A stretch of DNA of 64,000 nucleotides, taken from Paenirhizobium selenitireducens ATCC BAA-1503. GTDB lineage: Bacteria; Pseudomonadota; Alphaproteobacteria; Rhizobiales; Rhizobiaceae. The DNA lies in NCBI RefSeq assembly GCF_000518785.1, contig NZ_JAEG01000016.1:61288-125287 (forward strand), written 5' to 3'. Numbering within the stretch: the stretch's first letter is position 1; each line of letters starts with the position of its first letter. Below the pieces are notes generated by a model. The model had not been told where the DNA came from, ran no database searches, and saw nothing but the letters and a program-made list of their open reading frames with translations. This document shows positions 30,112 to 39,047 of this stretch, piece after piece. The translations under genes and the position numbers were made by a program.

Positions 30112-31440
30112 ATGAGCTACCACAATCCGAATACCCCGCCGCGCAAGTCCGCCACCTTCGACGACTATACGCTCGCCGAAATCCGCCGTGCTGCCGCCAC
30201 CGGCATCTATGACATTCGCGGTGGCGGCACCAAGCGCAAGGTTCCGCATTTCGACGACCTGCTGTTCCTCGGCGCGTCGATCTCGCGCTATCCGCTCGAA
30301 GGCTATCGCGAGAAGTGCGACACCTCGGTCGTGCTCGGCACGCGCTTTGCCAAGAAGCCGATCGAGCTGAAGATCCCGATCACCATTGCCGGCATGAGCT
30401 TCGGCGCGCTTTCGGGCAATGCCAAGGAAGCGCTCGGCCGCGGCGCCACGCTTGCCGGCACGTCCACCACCACCGGCGACGGCGGCATGACCAACGAAGA
30501 GCGTGGCTATTCGGAGAAGCTGGTCTATCAGTATCTGCCGTCGCGATACGGCATGAACCCGAAGGACCTTCGGCGCGCCGATGCCATCGAAGTCGTGGTC
30601 GGCCAGGGCGCCAAGCCCGGCGGCGGCGGCATGTTGCTCGGCCAGAAGATCTCCGACCGCGTGGCGCAGATGCGCAATCTGCCGAAGGGCATCGACCAGC
30701 GTTCGGCCTGCCGCCATCCCGACTGGACCGGCCCGGACGACCTGGAAATCAAGATCCTCGAACTGCGCGAAATCACCGACTGGGAAAAGCCGATCTATGT
30801 GAAGGTCGGCGGTGCGCGCCCCTATTACGACACGGCGCTGGCCGTGAAGGCTGGCGCCGACGTCGTCGTGCTCGACGGCATGCAGGGCGGGACGGCCGCG
30901 ACCCAGGACGTTTTCATCGAGAATGTCGGCATGCCGACGCTCGCCTGCATTCGCCCCGCCGTCCAGGCACTCCAGGACCTCGGCATGCACCGCAAGGTGC
31001 AGCTCATCGTCTCCGGCGGCATCCGCTCCGGCGCCGATGTCGCCAAGGCGCTGGCGCTTGGTGCCGATGTGGTTTCGATCGGCACGGCGGCGCTGGTCGC
31101 CATCGGCGACAATGACCCGCACTGGGAAGAGGAATACCAGAAGCTCGGCTCCACCGCCGGTGCCTATGACGACTGGCATGAGGGCAAGGACCCGGCCGGC
31201 ATCACGACGCAGGACCCGGAGCTTGCCAAGCGGCTGGATCCGGTGCTCGCCGGTCGCCGTCTCGCCAACTACCTCAAGGTCATGACGCTGGAAGCCCAGA
31301 CGATCGCGCGCGCCTGCGGCAAGAACAAGCTCCACAACCTGGAGCCGGAAGATCTCTGCGCGCTTACCATGGAAGCCGCGGCCATGGCCCAGGTGCCGCT
31401 CGCCGGCACCAGCTGGTATCCCGGCAAGGGAGGTTTCTAA
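30112..31440 (+). CDS. glxD: FMN-binding glutamate synthase-like protein, N-methylglutamate synthase subunit C (GlxD/MgsC)
   Basis: 442 residues, equivalent to the FMN/Fe-S synthase domain of GltB. Visible motifs are ITIAGMSFGALSGNAKEALG, GAKPGGGGMLLGQKI, GMQGGTAATQ and IVSGGIRSGADVAKALALGA of the FMN barrel. It is the catalytic synthase subunit that transfers the methylamino group to 2-oxoglutarate-derived intermediates. ATG 30112 follows GAGGCGAGGGG. A terminator-like hairpin follows, before gmaS. Confidence 0.92.
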   Translation: MSYHNPNTPPRKSATFDDYTLAEIRRAAATGIYDIRGGGTKRKVPHFDDLLFLGASISRYPLEGYREKCDTSVVLGTRFAKKPIELKIPITIAGMSFGALSGNAKEALGRGATLAGTSTTTGDGGMTNEERGYSEKLVYQYLPSRYGMNPKDLRRADAIEVVVGQGAKPGGGGMLLGQKISDRVAQMRNLPKGIDQRSACRHPDWTGPDDLEIKILELREITDWEKPIYVKVGGARPYYDTALAVKAGADVVVLDGMQGGTAATQDVFIENVGMPTLACIRPAVQALQDLGMHRKVQLIVSGGIRSGADVAKALALGADVVSIGTAALVAIGDNDPHWEEEYQKLGSTAGAYDDWHEGKDPAGITTQDPELAKRLDPVLAGRRLANYLKVMTLEAQTIARACGKNKLHNLEPEDLCALTMEAAAMAQVPLAGTSWYPGKGGF

Positions 31441-31444
31441 CGGC

Positions 31445-31478
31445 ATGGCCGCCCCAGCTCCCAGGGGGCGGCCATTTT
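31445..31478 (+). terminator. Terminator-like hairpin between glxD and the gmaS gene
   Basis: Stem ATGGCCGCCCC (31445-31455) and GGGGCGGCCAT (31465-31475), 11 bp, followed by TTTTCC. It probably limits read-through from glxBCD into gmaS. Confidence 0.7.
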
Positions 31479-31521
31479 CCTTCAACATGTGTCTCTATCC
31501 AAAAAACTATAGGGGAACGAC

Positions 31522-32829
31522 GTGACACAGGACCTATCGCAATTCGCCGCCGCGCGCGGCATCAAGTATTTCATGATCAGCTATACGGATCTGTTCGGTG
31601 CCCAGCGCGCCAAGCTGGTGCCCGCCGAAGCGATCGCCGACATGCAGAAGGACGGGGCGGGCTTTGCCGGTTTCGCCACCTGGCTGGATCTGACGCCGGC
31701 TCATCCCGACCTGTTCGCCGTGCCGGATCCGTCGTCCGTGATCCAGCTTCCGTGGAAGAAGGACGTCGCCTGGGTTGCGGCCGACTGCGTCATGGAGGAC
31801 AAGCCGGTCGAACAGGCGCCGCGCGTGGTGCTGAAGAAGCTCGTCGCGGAAGCCGCAGAGATGGGACTTCGGGTGAAGACCGGCGTCGAGCCGGAGTTCT
31901 TTTTGATCTCCGCCGATGGCGAGAAGATTTCCGACGAGTTCGATAATGCCGAAAAGCCCTGCTACGACCAGCAGGCGCTGATGCGCCGCTATGACGTGAT
32001 CGCCGAGATCTGCGACTACATGCTGGAACTCGGCTGGAAGCCCTACCAGAATGACCACGAGGACGCGAACGGCCAGTTCGAGATGAACTGGGAGTATGAC
32101 GATGCGCTGAAGACCGCGGACAAGCATTCCTTCTTCAAGTTCATGGTGAAGTCGGTCGCCGAGAAGCACGGACTTCGCGCCACCTTCATGCCGAAGCCCT
32201 TCAAGGGGCTGACCGGCAATGGCTGCCATGCGCATATCTCGGTCTGGGACATCGACGGCAAGACCAATGCCTTTGCCGACAAGGCCATGCCGTTTGGCCT
32301 CTCGGCCAAGGGCAAGACCTTCCTCGGCGGCATCATGAAGCATGCCTCGGCGCTGGCCGCCGTCACCAACCCGACGGTCAATTCCTACAAGCGCATCAAC
32401 GCGCCGCGCACGATCTCCGGCGCCACCTGGGCGCCGAACACGGTCACCTGGACCGGCAACAACCGCACGCACATGGTCCGCGTGCCGGGGCCCGGCCGTT
32501 TCGAGCTTCGCCTGCCCGACGGCGCGGTCAACCCCTACCTGCTGCAGGCGATCATCATCGCGGCGGGGCTGAGCGGGTTGAAGAGCGACGCCGATCCGGG
32601 GCCGCATCACGATATCGACATGTACCGCGATGGCCACATGGTGAAGGATGCACCGAAGCTGCCGCTCAACCTTCTCGACGCGCTGCGCGCCTATGAGGAG
32701 GACAAGGATCTGCAAGCCGCGCTCGGCACCGATTTCTCGGCGGCCTATCTGAAGCTCAAGCACGGCGAATGGAACACCTACTGCTCCCAGTTCACCGCCT
32801 GGGAACACCAGACCACGCTCGACATCTGA
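31522..32829 (+). CDS. glnT: Gamma-glutamylmethylamide synthetase / type III glutamine synthetase (GmaS/GlnT)
   Basis: 435 residues of the glutamine synthetase family. Catalytic motifs are seen: TGVEPEFFLI, NGCHAHISVW, NPTVNSYKRINAP and PGPGRFELRLPDGAVNPYL. In methylotrophic relatives this subtype joins methylamine to glutamate using ATP, making gamma-glutamylmethylamide for GlxBCD. Ordinary glutamine synthesis is the alternative. The GTG at 31522 follows AGGGGAAC. Its place next to glxBCD, purU and folD supports the methylamine role. Confidence 0.88.
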   Translation: MTQDLSQFAAARGIKYFMISYTDLFGAQRAKLVPAEAIADMQKDGAGFAGFATWLDLTPAHPDLFAVPDPSSVIQLPWKKDVAWVAADCVMEDKPVEQAPRVVLKKLVAEAAEMGLRVKTGVEPEFFLISADGEKISDEFDNAEKPCYDQQALMRRYDVIAEICDYMLELGWKPYQNDHEDANGQFEMNWEYDDALKTADKHSFFKFMVKSVAEKHGLRATFMPKPFKGLTGNGCHAHISVWDIDGKTNAFADKAMPFGLSAKGKTFLGGIMKHASALAAVTNPTVNSYKRINAPRTISGATWAPNTVTWTGNNRTHMVRVPGPGRFELRLPDGAVNPYLLQAIIIAAGLSGLKSDADPGPHHDIDMYRDGHMVKDAPKLPLNLLDALRAYEEDKDLQAALGTDFSAAYLKLKHGEWNTYCSQFTAWEHQTTLDI

Positions 32830-32938
32830 GCCGCTGTTTCTTTTTTTGACCGTTCGAACGGGCGGCAGGGCGCGCAAGCGTCTTGCCGCCGCGAGCGTGT
32901 GTTCCTGAATGCCCCCATACTCTCAAGGAGGATCTGTC

Positions 32939-33823
32939 GTGAAGAATTTCGTGCTCACCGTGAGCTGCAAGTCGACACGCGGCATCGTCGCCGCGCTGTC
33001 CGGCTATCTGGCGGAACAAGGTTGCAACATTGTCGACAGTTCCCAGTTCGACGACCTCGATACCGGCAGGTTCTTCATGCGCATCAGCTTCCTCTCCGAG
33101 GAAGGAATCGGTCTAGCCGCGCTGGAAGAAGGCCTGAAGCCGATTGTCGACACCTTCGAGATGACGACCGAAATCCACGACGGCAGCGAGCGCATGAAGG
33201 TGTTGCTGATGGTCTCGCGCTTCGGTCACTGCCTCAACGACCTGCTCTACCGCTGGAAGATCGGCGCCCTGCCGATCGAGATCGTCGGCGTGGTTTCGAA
33301 CCACTTCGACTACCAGAAGGTGGTCGTCAACCACGACATTCCCTTCCACCATATTCCGGTGACCAAGGAGAACAAGGCACGGGCTGAGGCCCGCATCATG
33401 GACGTCGTGGAGCAGACGGGCACCGAACTGATCGTTCTTGCCCGCTACATGCAGGTTCTGTCCGACGTGATGTGCAGCAGGATGTCGGGCAGGATCATCA
33501 ACATCCACCATTCGTTCCTGCCGAGCTTCAAGGGCGCCAATCCCTACAAGCAGGCCTACCAGCGCGGCGTGAAACTGATCGGCGCGACGGCCCACTATGT
33601 TACCGCCGATCTCGACGAAGGTCCGATCATCGAACAGGACATTGCGCGCGTCACCCATGCGCAGAGCGCCGAGGACTATGTTTCGATCGGCCGTGACGTC
33701 GAAAGCCAGGTCCTGGCGCGGGCGATCCATGCGCATATCCACCGCCGCGTCTTCCTCAACGGCAACCGCACGGTCGTCTTCCCGGCAAGCCCCGGCTCCT
33801 ACGCTTCGGAACGCATGGGATAA
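32939..33823 (+). CDS. purU: Formyltetrahydrofolate deformylase
   Basis: 294 residues. An N-terminal ACT domain (FVLTVSCKSTRGIVAALSGY) is followed by a formyl-transferase fold with catalytic asparagine/histidine in INIHHSFLPSFKGANPY and aspartate in YVTADLDEGPIIEQD. It hydrolyses 10-formyl-THF to formate and THF. The GTG at 32939 follows AAGGAGG closely. Next to folD and the methylamine genes it probably completes oxidation of the methyl carbon to formate via folate. Confidence 0.93.
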   Translation: MKNFVLTVSCKSTRGIVAALSGYLAEQGCNIVDSSQFDDLDTGRFFMRISFLSEEGIGLAALEEGLKPIVDTFEMTTEIHDGSERMKVLLMVSRFGHCLNDLLYRWKIGALPIEIVGVVSNHFDYQKVVVNHDIPFHHIPVTKENKARAEARIMDVVEQTGTELIVLARYMQVLSDVMCSRMSGRIINIHHSFLPSFKGANPYKQAYQRGVKLIGATAHYVTADLDEGPIIEQDIARVTHAQSAEDYVSIGRDVESQVLARAIHAHIHRRVFLNGNRTVVFPASPGSYASERMG

Positions 33824-33829
33824 GCGACG

Positions 33830-34729
33830 ATGACCAGGATCGTGGATGGCAGGCAGGTTGCGGCTTCGGTCATCGAAGCGGTGAAGTCCGCAGCGGCCTC
33901 GCTTGAACGTTTGGCCGGCGTGAAGGCCGGCCTTGCCGTCATCATCGTCGGCGACGACCCGGCCAGCCATGCCTATGTCGGGGCCAAGAGCCGGATGGCC
34001 AGGGAATGCGGGTTCGCCTCGGTGCAGCACACTCTGCCCGCCGACACGACCCAGGAGCAGCTTGCGGCACTTGTCACCACGCTGAACGAGGATTCAGCCG
34101 TCCACGGCATTCTCGTGCAGCTGCCCTTGCCGAAACATTTCGACAGCGACGCCATCATCCAGTCTATCCGGCCGGAGAAAGATGTCGACGGATTGCATGT
34201 GGTCAATGCCGGAAAGCTCGCCACCGGCGATCTGCAGACGGGGCTGGTGTCCTGTACGCCCGCCGGGGCAATGGTGTTCGTGCGCGAAGCGCACGGCAGG
34301 GACCTGTCGGGTCTGAACGCGGTGGTGGTCGGCCGCTCGAACCTGTTCGGCAAGCCGATGGCGCAGCTTCTTCTTTCAGCCCATGCGACGGTTACCGTCG
34401 CTCATTCGCGCAGCCGCGACCTGCCGGCGATCTGCCGCAATGCCGATATTCTGGTCGCCGCGGTGGGACGCCCCGAAATCGTCAAGGCGGATTGGGTCAA
34501 GCCGGGAGCCACGGTCATCGACGTCGGCATCAATCGCATCGCCGCGCCTGAACGGGGAGAAGGGCGCACGCGGCTCGTGGGGGATGTGGCCTTCGAGGAG
34601 TGTTCAAGGGTCGCTGCCGTCATCACCCCGGTTCCGGGTGGCGTCGGCCCGATGACGATCGCCATGCTGATGGCCAACACCGCGATTGCGGCACATCGGC
34701 AAGCAGGCCTTCGGTCTCCGCCTTTCTGA
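33830..34729 (+). CDS. folD: Methylenetetrahydrofolate dehydrogenase / methenyl-THF cyclohydrolase
   Basis: 299 residues with the FolD signature catalytic motif [13 protein letters not shown] (Tyr and Lys), [17 protein letters not shown] for NADP and the C-terminal [18 protein letters not shown]. It converts methylene-THF to formyl-THF in two steps. It starts 6 bp after purU. The pair would process formaldehyde from methylamine. A housekeeping folD may exist elsewhere, so this can be a pathway-specific copy. Confidence 0.94.
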   Translation: MTRIVDGRQVAASVIEAVKSAAASLERLAGVKAGLAVIIVGDDPASHAYVGAKSRMARECGFASVQHTLPADTTQEQLAALVTTLNEDSAVHGILVQLPLPKHFDSDAIIQSIRPEKDVDGLHVVNAGKLATGDLQTGLVSCTPAGAMVFVREAHGRDLSGLNAVVVGRSNLFGKPMAQLLLSAHATVTVAHSRSRDLPAICRNADILVAAVGRPEIVKADWVKPGATVIDVGINRIAAPERGEGRTRLVGDVAFEECSRVAAVITPVPGGVGPMTIAMLMANTAIAAHRQAGLRSPPF

Positions 34730-35081
34730 TCAAACGGGCGGGACAAGCCGTCGGATCGATAGCACCGAACCGACCGCAACGGATCGGCCGGGGGCGCCGC
34801 GAGGTGTTGCAGGGCTGCTTGTGGCGTATCTGCACCCTGGGGACGGGCGAAGAGCGATGACATTTTCCGTTCTTTTGCTGCGATTCTGCATCGCCTGAGC
34901 GCCCGCCGTTGCCGAACTCAATCTATCTTATTGTAAACCAATCGATAATTGACCTCATCTCCGGATGGCATGATGATTGCTTCGCTATTGCAAGCCGATC
35001 AAACGGGTCGGTGCCGTCAGAACCGTCGCTAGAAGCGGTCGAACGGACAGCGGAAACCGCTAAAACCAGAAAGGGAACACA
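34730..35081 (+). other. Regulatory spacer before the polyamine-type transporter operon
   Basis: 352 bases without a supported gene. It contains the sigma54 promoter at 34966. An AT-rich block (TTATTGTAAACCAATCGATA, 34929-34948) just upstream may hold an IHF or activator site, but no clear dyad like the one at 42806 was found. Confidence 0.5.
34966..34981 (+). promoter_or_regulatory. Sigma54 promoter of the polyamine-type ABC transporter operon
   Basis: TGGCATGATGATTGCT fits TGGCAYG-N4-TTGCW with correct spacing and lies about 100 bases before the binding protein start. The likely activator is the sigma54 regulator just beyond the operon (39048-40490). Confidence 0.85.
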
Positions 35082-36146
35082 ATGACGAAATCTCACGGAC
35101 GGGGCCGCGCCTGGCTTTCCCTGGTGTCGGCGGCAGTCGTCGCGGCACCGTCCTTTGCCAGTGCTGCCGAACTGAACATTCTGACCTGGGAGGGCTATGC
35201 CGATCAGTCCTTCATTCCGAAATTCGAAGAGGCCTCGGGCTGCAAGACCACTTCGACCTATGTCGGCTCGAACGACGACTTCGCCCCCAAGCTCGCTGCC
35301 GGCGGCGGCGTCTACGACATCATCGTCCCGTCCATCGACACCATTGGCCTGATGCGTCAGGCAGGCTTCGTCGAGCCGATCGACACCTCGAAGATCGAAG
35401 GCTGGGCCGATGTCTATCCCGAGTTCTCCGGCGCCAACGACGTGACCGCCGAGGGCGCGGTCTGGTCCGTTCCGCTCGTATGGGGTTCGATCTCGCTGAT
35501 GTACCGTGCCGACAAGATCGATCCGAAGCCGGATTCGATCGGCGTTCTGTTCGACGAGAAGTACAAGGGCAAGGTCGCCATGTGGGATGACAAGTCGTCG
35601 CTCTACTGGACGGCGCGTCTTCTCGGCTTTGAAAACGTCTACGATCTGAGCGACGAGCAGCTCGAAGCCGTCAAGCAGAAGCTGATCGCGCAGAAGCCGT
35701 TGGTCCGCAAGTACTGGGCCACCGCCGGCGAACTGACGGAACTCTACGCCAACCAGGAAGTCTGGGTCTCCAATACCTGGACGGGCCTGCAGAGCAAGGA
35801 TGTCAACGCGCTGAAGAAGGGCTTCGAAGTCGTCGAATTCACCCCGAAGGAAAAGGCCGAGGGCTGGATGGACTCCATGCAGCTGGTGAAGGATAGCCCG
35901 AACAGCGATTGCGCCTACAAGTTCTTCTCCTTCATGCTTTCGGCTGAGGGCCAGTGCGGCATCGTCGGCTCGACCGGCTACTTTCCGGTCAACCCGAAGG
36001 CCGTTTCCGGCTGCCTGACCGGCGCCGACGCGGAAGCCAAGAAGGTCAACAACATCGAGTTCGTCAAGAGCCTGGTGATGTGGCAGATGCCGACGCGCCT
36101 CGACAAGTATCTCGAAGTCTGGAACGCCGTGAAAGCGGCTCCCTGA
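35082..36146 (+). CDS. Periplasmic polyamine/amine-binding protein (PotD/PotF-like)
   Basis: 354 residues with a signal peptide (LVSAAVVAAPSFASA-AE, cleavage about residue 28). The mature start ELNILTWEGYADQSFIPKFE and YDIIVPSIDTIGLMRQAGF are typical of polyamine-type solute-binding proteins. The ligand is likely an amine, polyamine or a gamma-glutamyl amine. It is the first gene behind a sigma54 promoter and is followed by a strong hairpin, then potABC-type genes. Confidence 0.88.
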   Translation: MTKSHGRGRAWLSLVSAAVVAAPSFASAAELNILTWEGYADQSFIPKFEEASGCKTTSTYVGSNDDFAPKLAAGGGVYDIIVPSIDTIGLMRQAGFVEPIDTSKIEGWADVYPEFSGANDVTAEGAVWSVPLVWGSISLMYRADKIDPKPDSIGVLFDEKYKGKVAMWDDKSSLYWTARLLGFENVYDLSDEQLEAVKQKLIAQKPLVRKYWATAGELTELYANQEVWVSNTWTGLQSKDVNALKKGFEVVEFTPKEKAEGWMDSMQLVKDSPNSDCAYKFFSFMLSAEGQCGIVGSTGYFPVNPKAVSGCLTGADAEAKKVNNIEFVKSLVMWQMPTRLDKYLEVWNAVKAAP

Positions 36147-36167
36147 GGACCGATCAGAGCGACCCCG

Positions 36168-36194
36168 ATCACCGCCGGCCATGCCGGCGGTGAT
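36168..36194 (+). other. Hairpin after the amine-binding protein gene
   Basis: 12-bp perfect stem (ATCACCGCCGGC / GCCGGCGGTGAT) with a 3-base loop, 22 bases after the stop. The T-run is weak. It probably stabilises or partly terminates the message, giving excess binding protein. Confidence 0.6.
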
Positions 36195-36232
36195 TTCCGC
36201 TGTTCATTTTCGACCCGACCAAGGACTTGCCT

Positions 36233-37351
36233 ATGGCGCTGCAACCGATCGTAACCTTGGAAAACGTGATGAAATCCTATGGGACCTTCACCGCTCTCCA
36301 CAATATCAACCTCGAAATCGGGACCGGCGAATTCGTCACCCTGCTCGGCCCCTCGGGCTGCGGCAAGACGACGACGCTCAGGCTGATCGGCGGCTTCGAG
36401 ACCGCTGACAAGGGCCGGATCACGCTGGCCGGATCCGACGTCACCCAGGAGCCGCCTTATCGTCGGGACATCAATACGGTGTTTCAGGACTACGCCCTGT
36501 TTCCCCATATGACGGTCGCAGAAAACGTCGGTTACGGCCTGACCGTGCGCGCCAATCGCAAGCCCAAGGACGAGCGCGTCCGGCGCGTCGGCGAAGCACT
36601 GGCCCTGGTCGGCCTTTCCGACAAGGCGGAACGTATGCCGCAGCAGCTTTCCGGCGGCCAGCGCCAGCGCGTCGCGATGGCCCGGGCCCTGGTGCGCCAG
36701 CCGAAAGTCCTTCTGCTCGACGAACCGCTGTCTGCGCTGGACGTGAAGCTGCGCGAAGCCATGCAGGTCGAGCTGAAACATCTCCACCAGAAGCTCGGCA
36801 TCACCTTCCTGATGGTCACCCACGACCAGGAGGAAGCGCTGGTGCTCTCCGACCGCATCGCCGTGATGCAGGGCGGCCGCATCGCCCAGATCGGTTCGCC
36901 GTCGGAACTCTACGACCGTCCGGCAAGCCCCTATGTCGCGGATTTCATCGGTGCCGCGAACCTGATCGCCTGCACCTTCGCCGGCCGCGAAGGCGGCCTC
37001 GCCAAGGTCAAGCTGCCCGACGGCACGCTGATGTCGGGCGTCGAGGTGCAGCCGGGGCAGGGCCTCAAGGACGGCGGCAAGGCCCTGATCGCCATCCGGC
37101 CGGAACGCATGCAGGCGGGTCCGACGCCCGCCGGCAATTCGGCGCTCTCGGCCACGGTGGTCAACCAGCTCTTCCATGGCGGGCGTTTCCAGATCGAGTT
37201 GCGGCTCGACGGCATCGAAGCGCCGATCTTCGTCGACATCGCCCGCAATACGGTCGCGGCCGACGGCAATGTGCCGCAGCCCGGGAACCGCATGAATTTC
37301 CACGTCGCGCCGCTGGACGTTCTGGTCTACCGAGCGGAGGACGGCGCATGA
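36233..37351 (+). CDS. Polyamine-type ABC transporter ATP-binding protein (PotA-like)
   Basis: 372 residues. The ABC domain has Walker A LLGPSGCGKTTTLR, signature QLSGGQRQRVAMARAL and Walker B LLLDEPLSALD, followed by a C-terminal TOBE domain (ALIAIRPERM). It powers import with the two permeases downstream. ATG 36233 is preferred; the stop overlaps the next start (ATGA). Confidence 0.92.
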   Translation: MALQPIVTLENVMKSYGTFTALHNINLEIGTGEFVTLLGPSGCGKTTTLRLIGGFETADKGRITLAGSDVTQEPPYRRDINTVFQDYALFPHMTVAENVGYGLTVRANRKPKDERVRRVGEALALVGLSDKAERMPQQLSGGQRQRVAMARALVRQPKVLLLDEPLSALDVKLREAMQVELKHLHQKLGITFLMVTHDQEEALVLSDRIAVMQGGRIAQIGSPSELYDRPASPYVADFIGAANLIACTFAGREGGLAKVKLPDGTLMSGVEVQPGQGLKDGGKALIAIRPERMQAGPTPAGNSALSATVVNQLFHGGRFQIELRLDGIEAPIFVDIARNTVAADGNVPQPGNRMNFHVAPLDVLVYRAEDGA

Positions 37352-38217
37352 AAGCGAGCACCCGCAAGGCCGCCAGTTTCTGGCTGCTCTTTTCCCTGCC
37401 GCTGCTCTGGACCTTCGTCTTCCTGATCCTGCCCTATGGGGCGATGGGCATGATGAGTTTCTGGACACGCCAGTTTCCGCTGTTCGTCCCGGATTTCCAG
37501 TGGGGCAACTACGTCCTTCTGTTTTCCGACCCGCAATATCTGACCGTGATCCTCCGGACGCTGAAGATCGCCGCGCTCGTCACCTTCTATTCGGTCGTCC
37601 TTGGTTATCCGCTGGCCTATTTCCTCGTCTTCACGATCCGTTCCGAGAAGCTGCGCACGCTGCTCTACATGTGCGTCGTCGTGCCGCTCTGGGTGTCCTA
37701 TCTCCTGCGTGCCTACACCTGGAAGATCATTCTCGGCACCGACGGGGCGCTGAACTCGGCGCTGCTCTGGCTCGGCCTGGTCAATGAACCGCTCGACATC
37801 TTCCTCTACAACCAGGCGGCCATGGTGATCACGCTCACCTATATCTTCATCCCCTTCATGGTGATGCCGATCTTCACGGCGCTCGAACGCATTCCGCCCG
37901 CCCTGATCGAGGCCTCCCAGGATCTGGGCGCCGGGCCGTTCGAGACCTTTGTGCGGGTCATCATGCCGCTGTCGACCGCCGGCGTCATCGCCGGCGCGAC
38001 CATGACATTCTGCCTGTCCTTCGGCGATTTCGTCGCCCCGGTTCTCGTCGGCGGACCGAGCGGCACCATGGTCGCAACCGTGCTGCAGAGCCAGTTCGGC
38101 GCGGCCCTCAACTGGCCGCTCGGCTCGGCGCTTGCCGTGATCATTTTCACCCTGGTGCTCGTCGTGCTGCAGATTTCCAGCAGGCTCGATCGCGCCGGCC
38201 GCGTTTCCATGGGCTGA
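37348..38217 (+). CDS. Polyamine-type ABC transporter permease 1 (PotB-like)
   Basis: 289 residues, six predicted membrane segments beginning FWLLFSLPLLWTFVFLILP. The cytoplasmic EAA-type loop that docks the ATPase is seen (EASQDLGAGPFETFVRVIMP). It overlaps the ATPase gene by 4 bp and is followed after 11 bp by the second permease. Confidence 0.91.
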   Translation: MKASTRKAASFWLLFSLPLLWTFVFLILPYGAMGMMSFWTRQFPLFVPDFQWGNYVLLFSDPQYLTVILRTLKIAALVTFYSVVLGYPLAYFLVFTIRSEKLRTLLYMCVVVPLWVSYLLRAYTWKIILGTDGALNSALLWLGLVNEPLDIFLYNQAAMVITLTYIFIPFMVMPIFTALERIPPALIEASQDLGAGPFETFVRVIMPLSTAGVIAGATMTFCLSFGDFVAPVLVGGPSGTMVATVLQSQFGAALNWPLGSALAVIIFTLVLVVLQISSRLDRAGRVSMG

Positions 38218-38228
38218 GGGAGAACATC

Positions 38229-39011
38229 ATGCACAAACTCATCTGGTGGCAGAAGAGCCTGGTCGGCGTCGCGGTCGGAACCCTGCTCTTCCTCTATGTC
38301 CCCGTCGCGATCCTGATCCTGTTCTCCTTCAACGACAGCCCGGTCACCTCCTTCCCGCTCTCCGGTTTCACCTGGGGCTGGTATCAGAAGGTTTTTGCCA
38401 ATCAGGACCTTCTCAAGGCCCTGAAGAACAGCCTGATCGTCGCCGTTTCGGCAACGGCGCTCACCATCGTGATCGGAGTACCGGCAGCGCTCGCGCTCGA
38501 CCGTTATCCCTTCGTCGGCAAGCAGCTGTTCAAGAACACGATCCTGCTTCCGCTATCACTGCCGGGTATCGTCACCGGTATCGCCATGCTGAACTTCTAC
38601 AAGCAGATCGGTCTTCCGCAGAGCCTCGGCGCGGTGGTGATCGGCCACGCCACTGCACTGGTCGGCATCGTCGTCGGGCAGGTCCTGGCGCGGCTGGAAA
38701 AGGTCAACCGCAACCTCTCAGAGGCAAGCTCCGATCTCGGTGCGACCGGCATCGAGACCTTCTTCTATGTGACCCTGCCGAACATCCGCTCTGCAATCAT
38801 CGGCTCGGCCCTGCTGTGCTTCACGCTGTCCTTCGACGAAATCCCGGTCACCTACTTCCTGACCGGGCGCGACGTGACGCTGCCGATGTACATCTACTCG
38901 ACGCTCAGGCGCGGCATTACGCCCGAGATCAATGCGATCGGCGCACTGATCGTCGTCGCATCGCTGGCGTTGATCCTGAGTTCGGTCAGCATGCTGCGGC
39001 AAAAACAGTAG
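38229..39011 (+). CDS. Polyamine-type ABC transporter permease 2 (PotC-like)
   Basis: 260 residues, membrane protein with EAA loop EASSDLGATGIETFFYVTLP and the N-terminal LFLYVPVAILILFSFNDSP characteristic of PotC-like permeases. It pairs with the preceding permease. It is the last gene of the operon; a terminator hairpin follows and the next genes run on the opposite strand. Confidence 0.91.
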   Translation: MHKLIWWQKSLVGVAVGTLLFLYVPVAILILFSFNDSPVTSFPLSGFTWGWYQKVFANQDLLKALKNSLIVAVSATALTIVIGVPAALALDRYPFVGKQLFKNTILLPLSLPGIVTGIAMLNFYKQIGLPQSLGAVVIGHATALVGIVVGQVLARLEKVNRNLSEASSDLGATGIETFFYVTLPNIRSAIIGSALLCFTLSFDEIPVTYFLTGRDVTLPMYIYSTLRRGITPEINAIGALIVVASLALILSSVSMLRQKQ

Positions 39012-39023
39012 GAAGGATCAGGG

Positions 39024-39043
39024 GCCCGGCGTCCGCGCCGGGC
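39024..39043. terminator. Bidirectional terminator between transporter operon and sigma54 regulator
   Basis: Stem GCCCGGCG / CGCCGGGC with a 4-base loop, followed on the + strand by TTCTTC. It sits in the 36-bp gap between two convergent genes. Confidence 0.65.
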
Positions 39044-39047
39044 TTCT

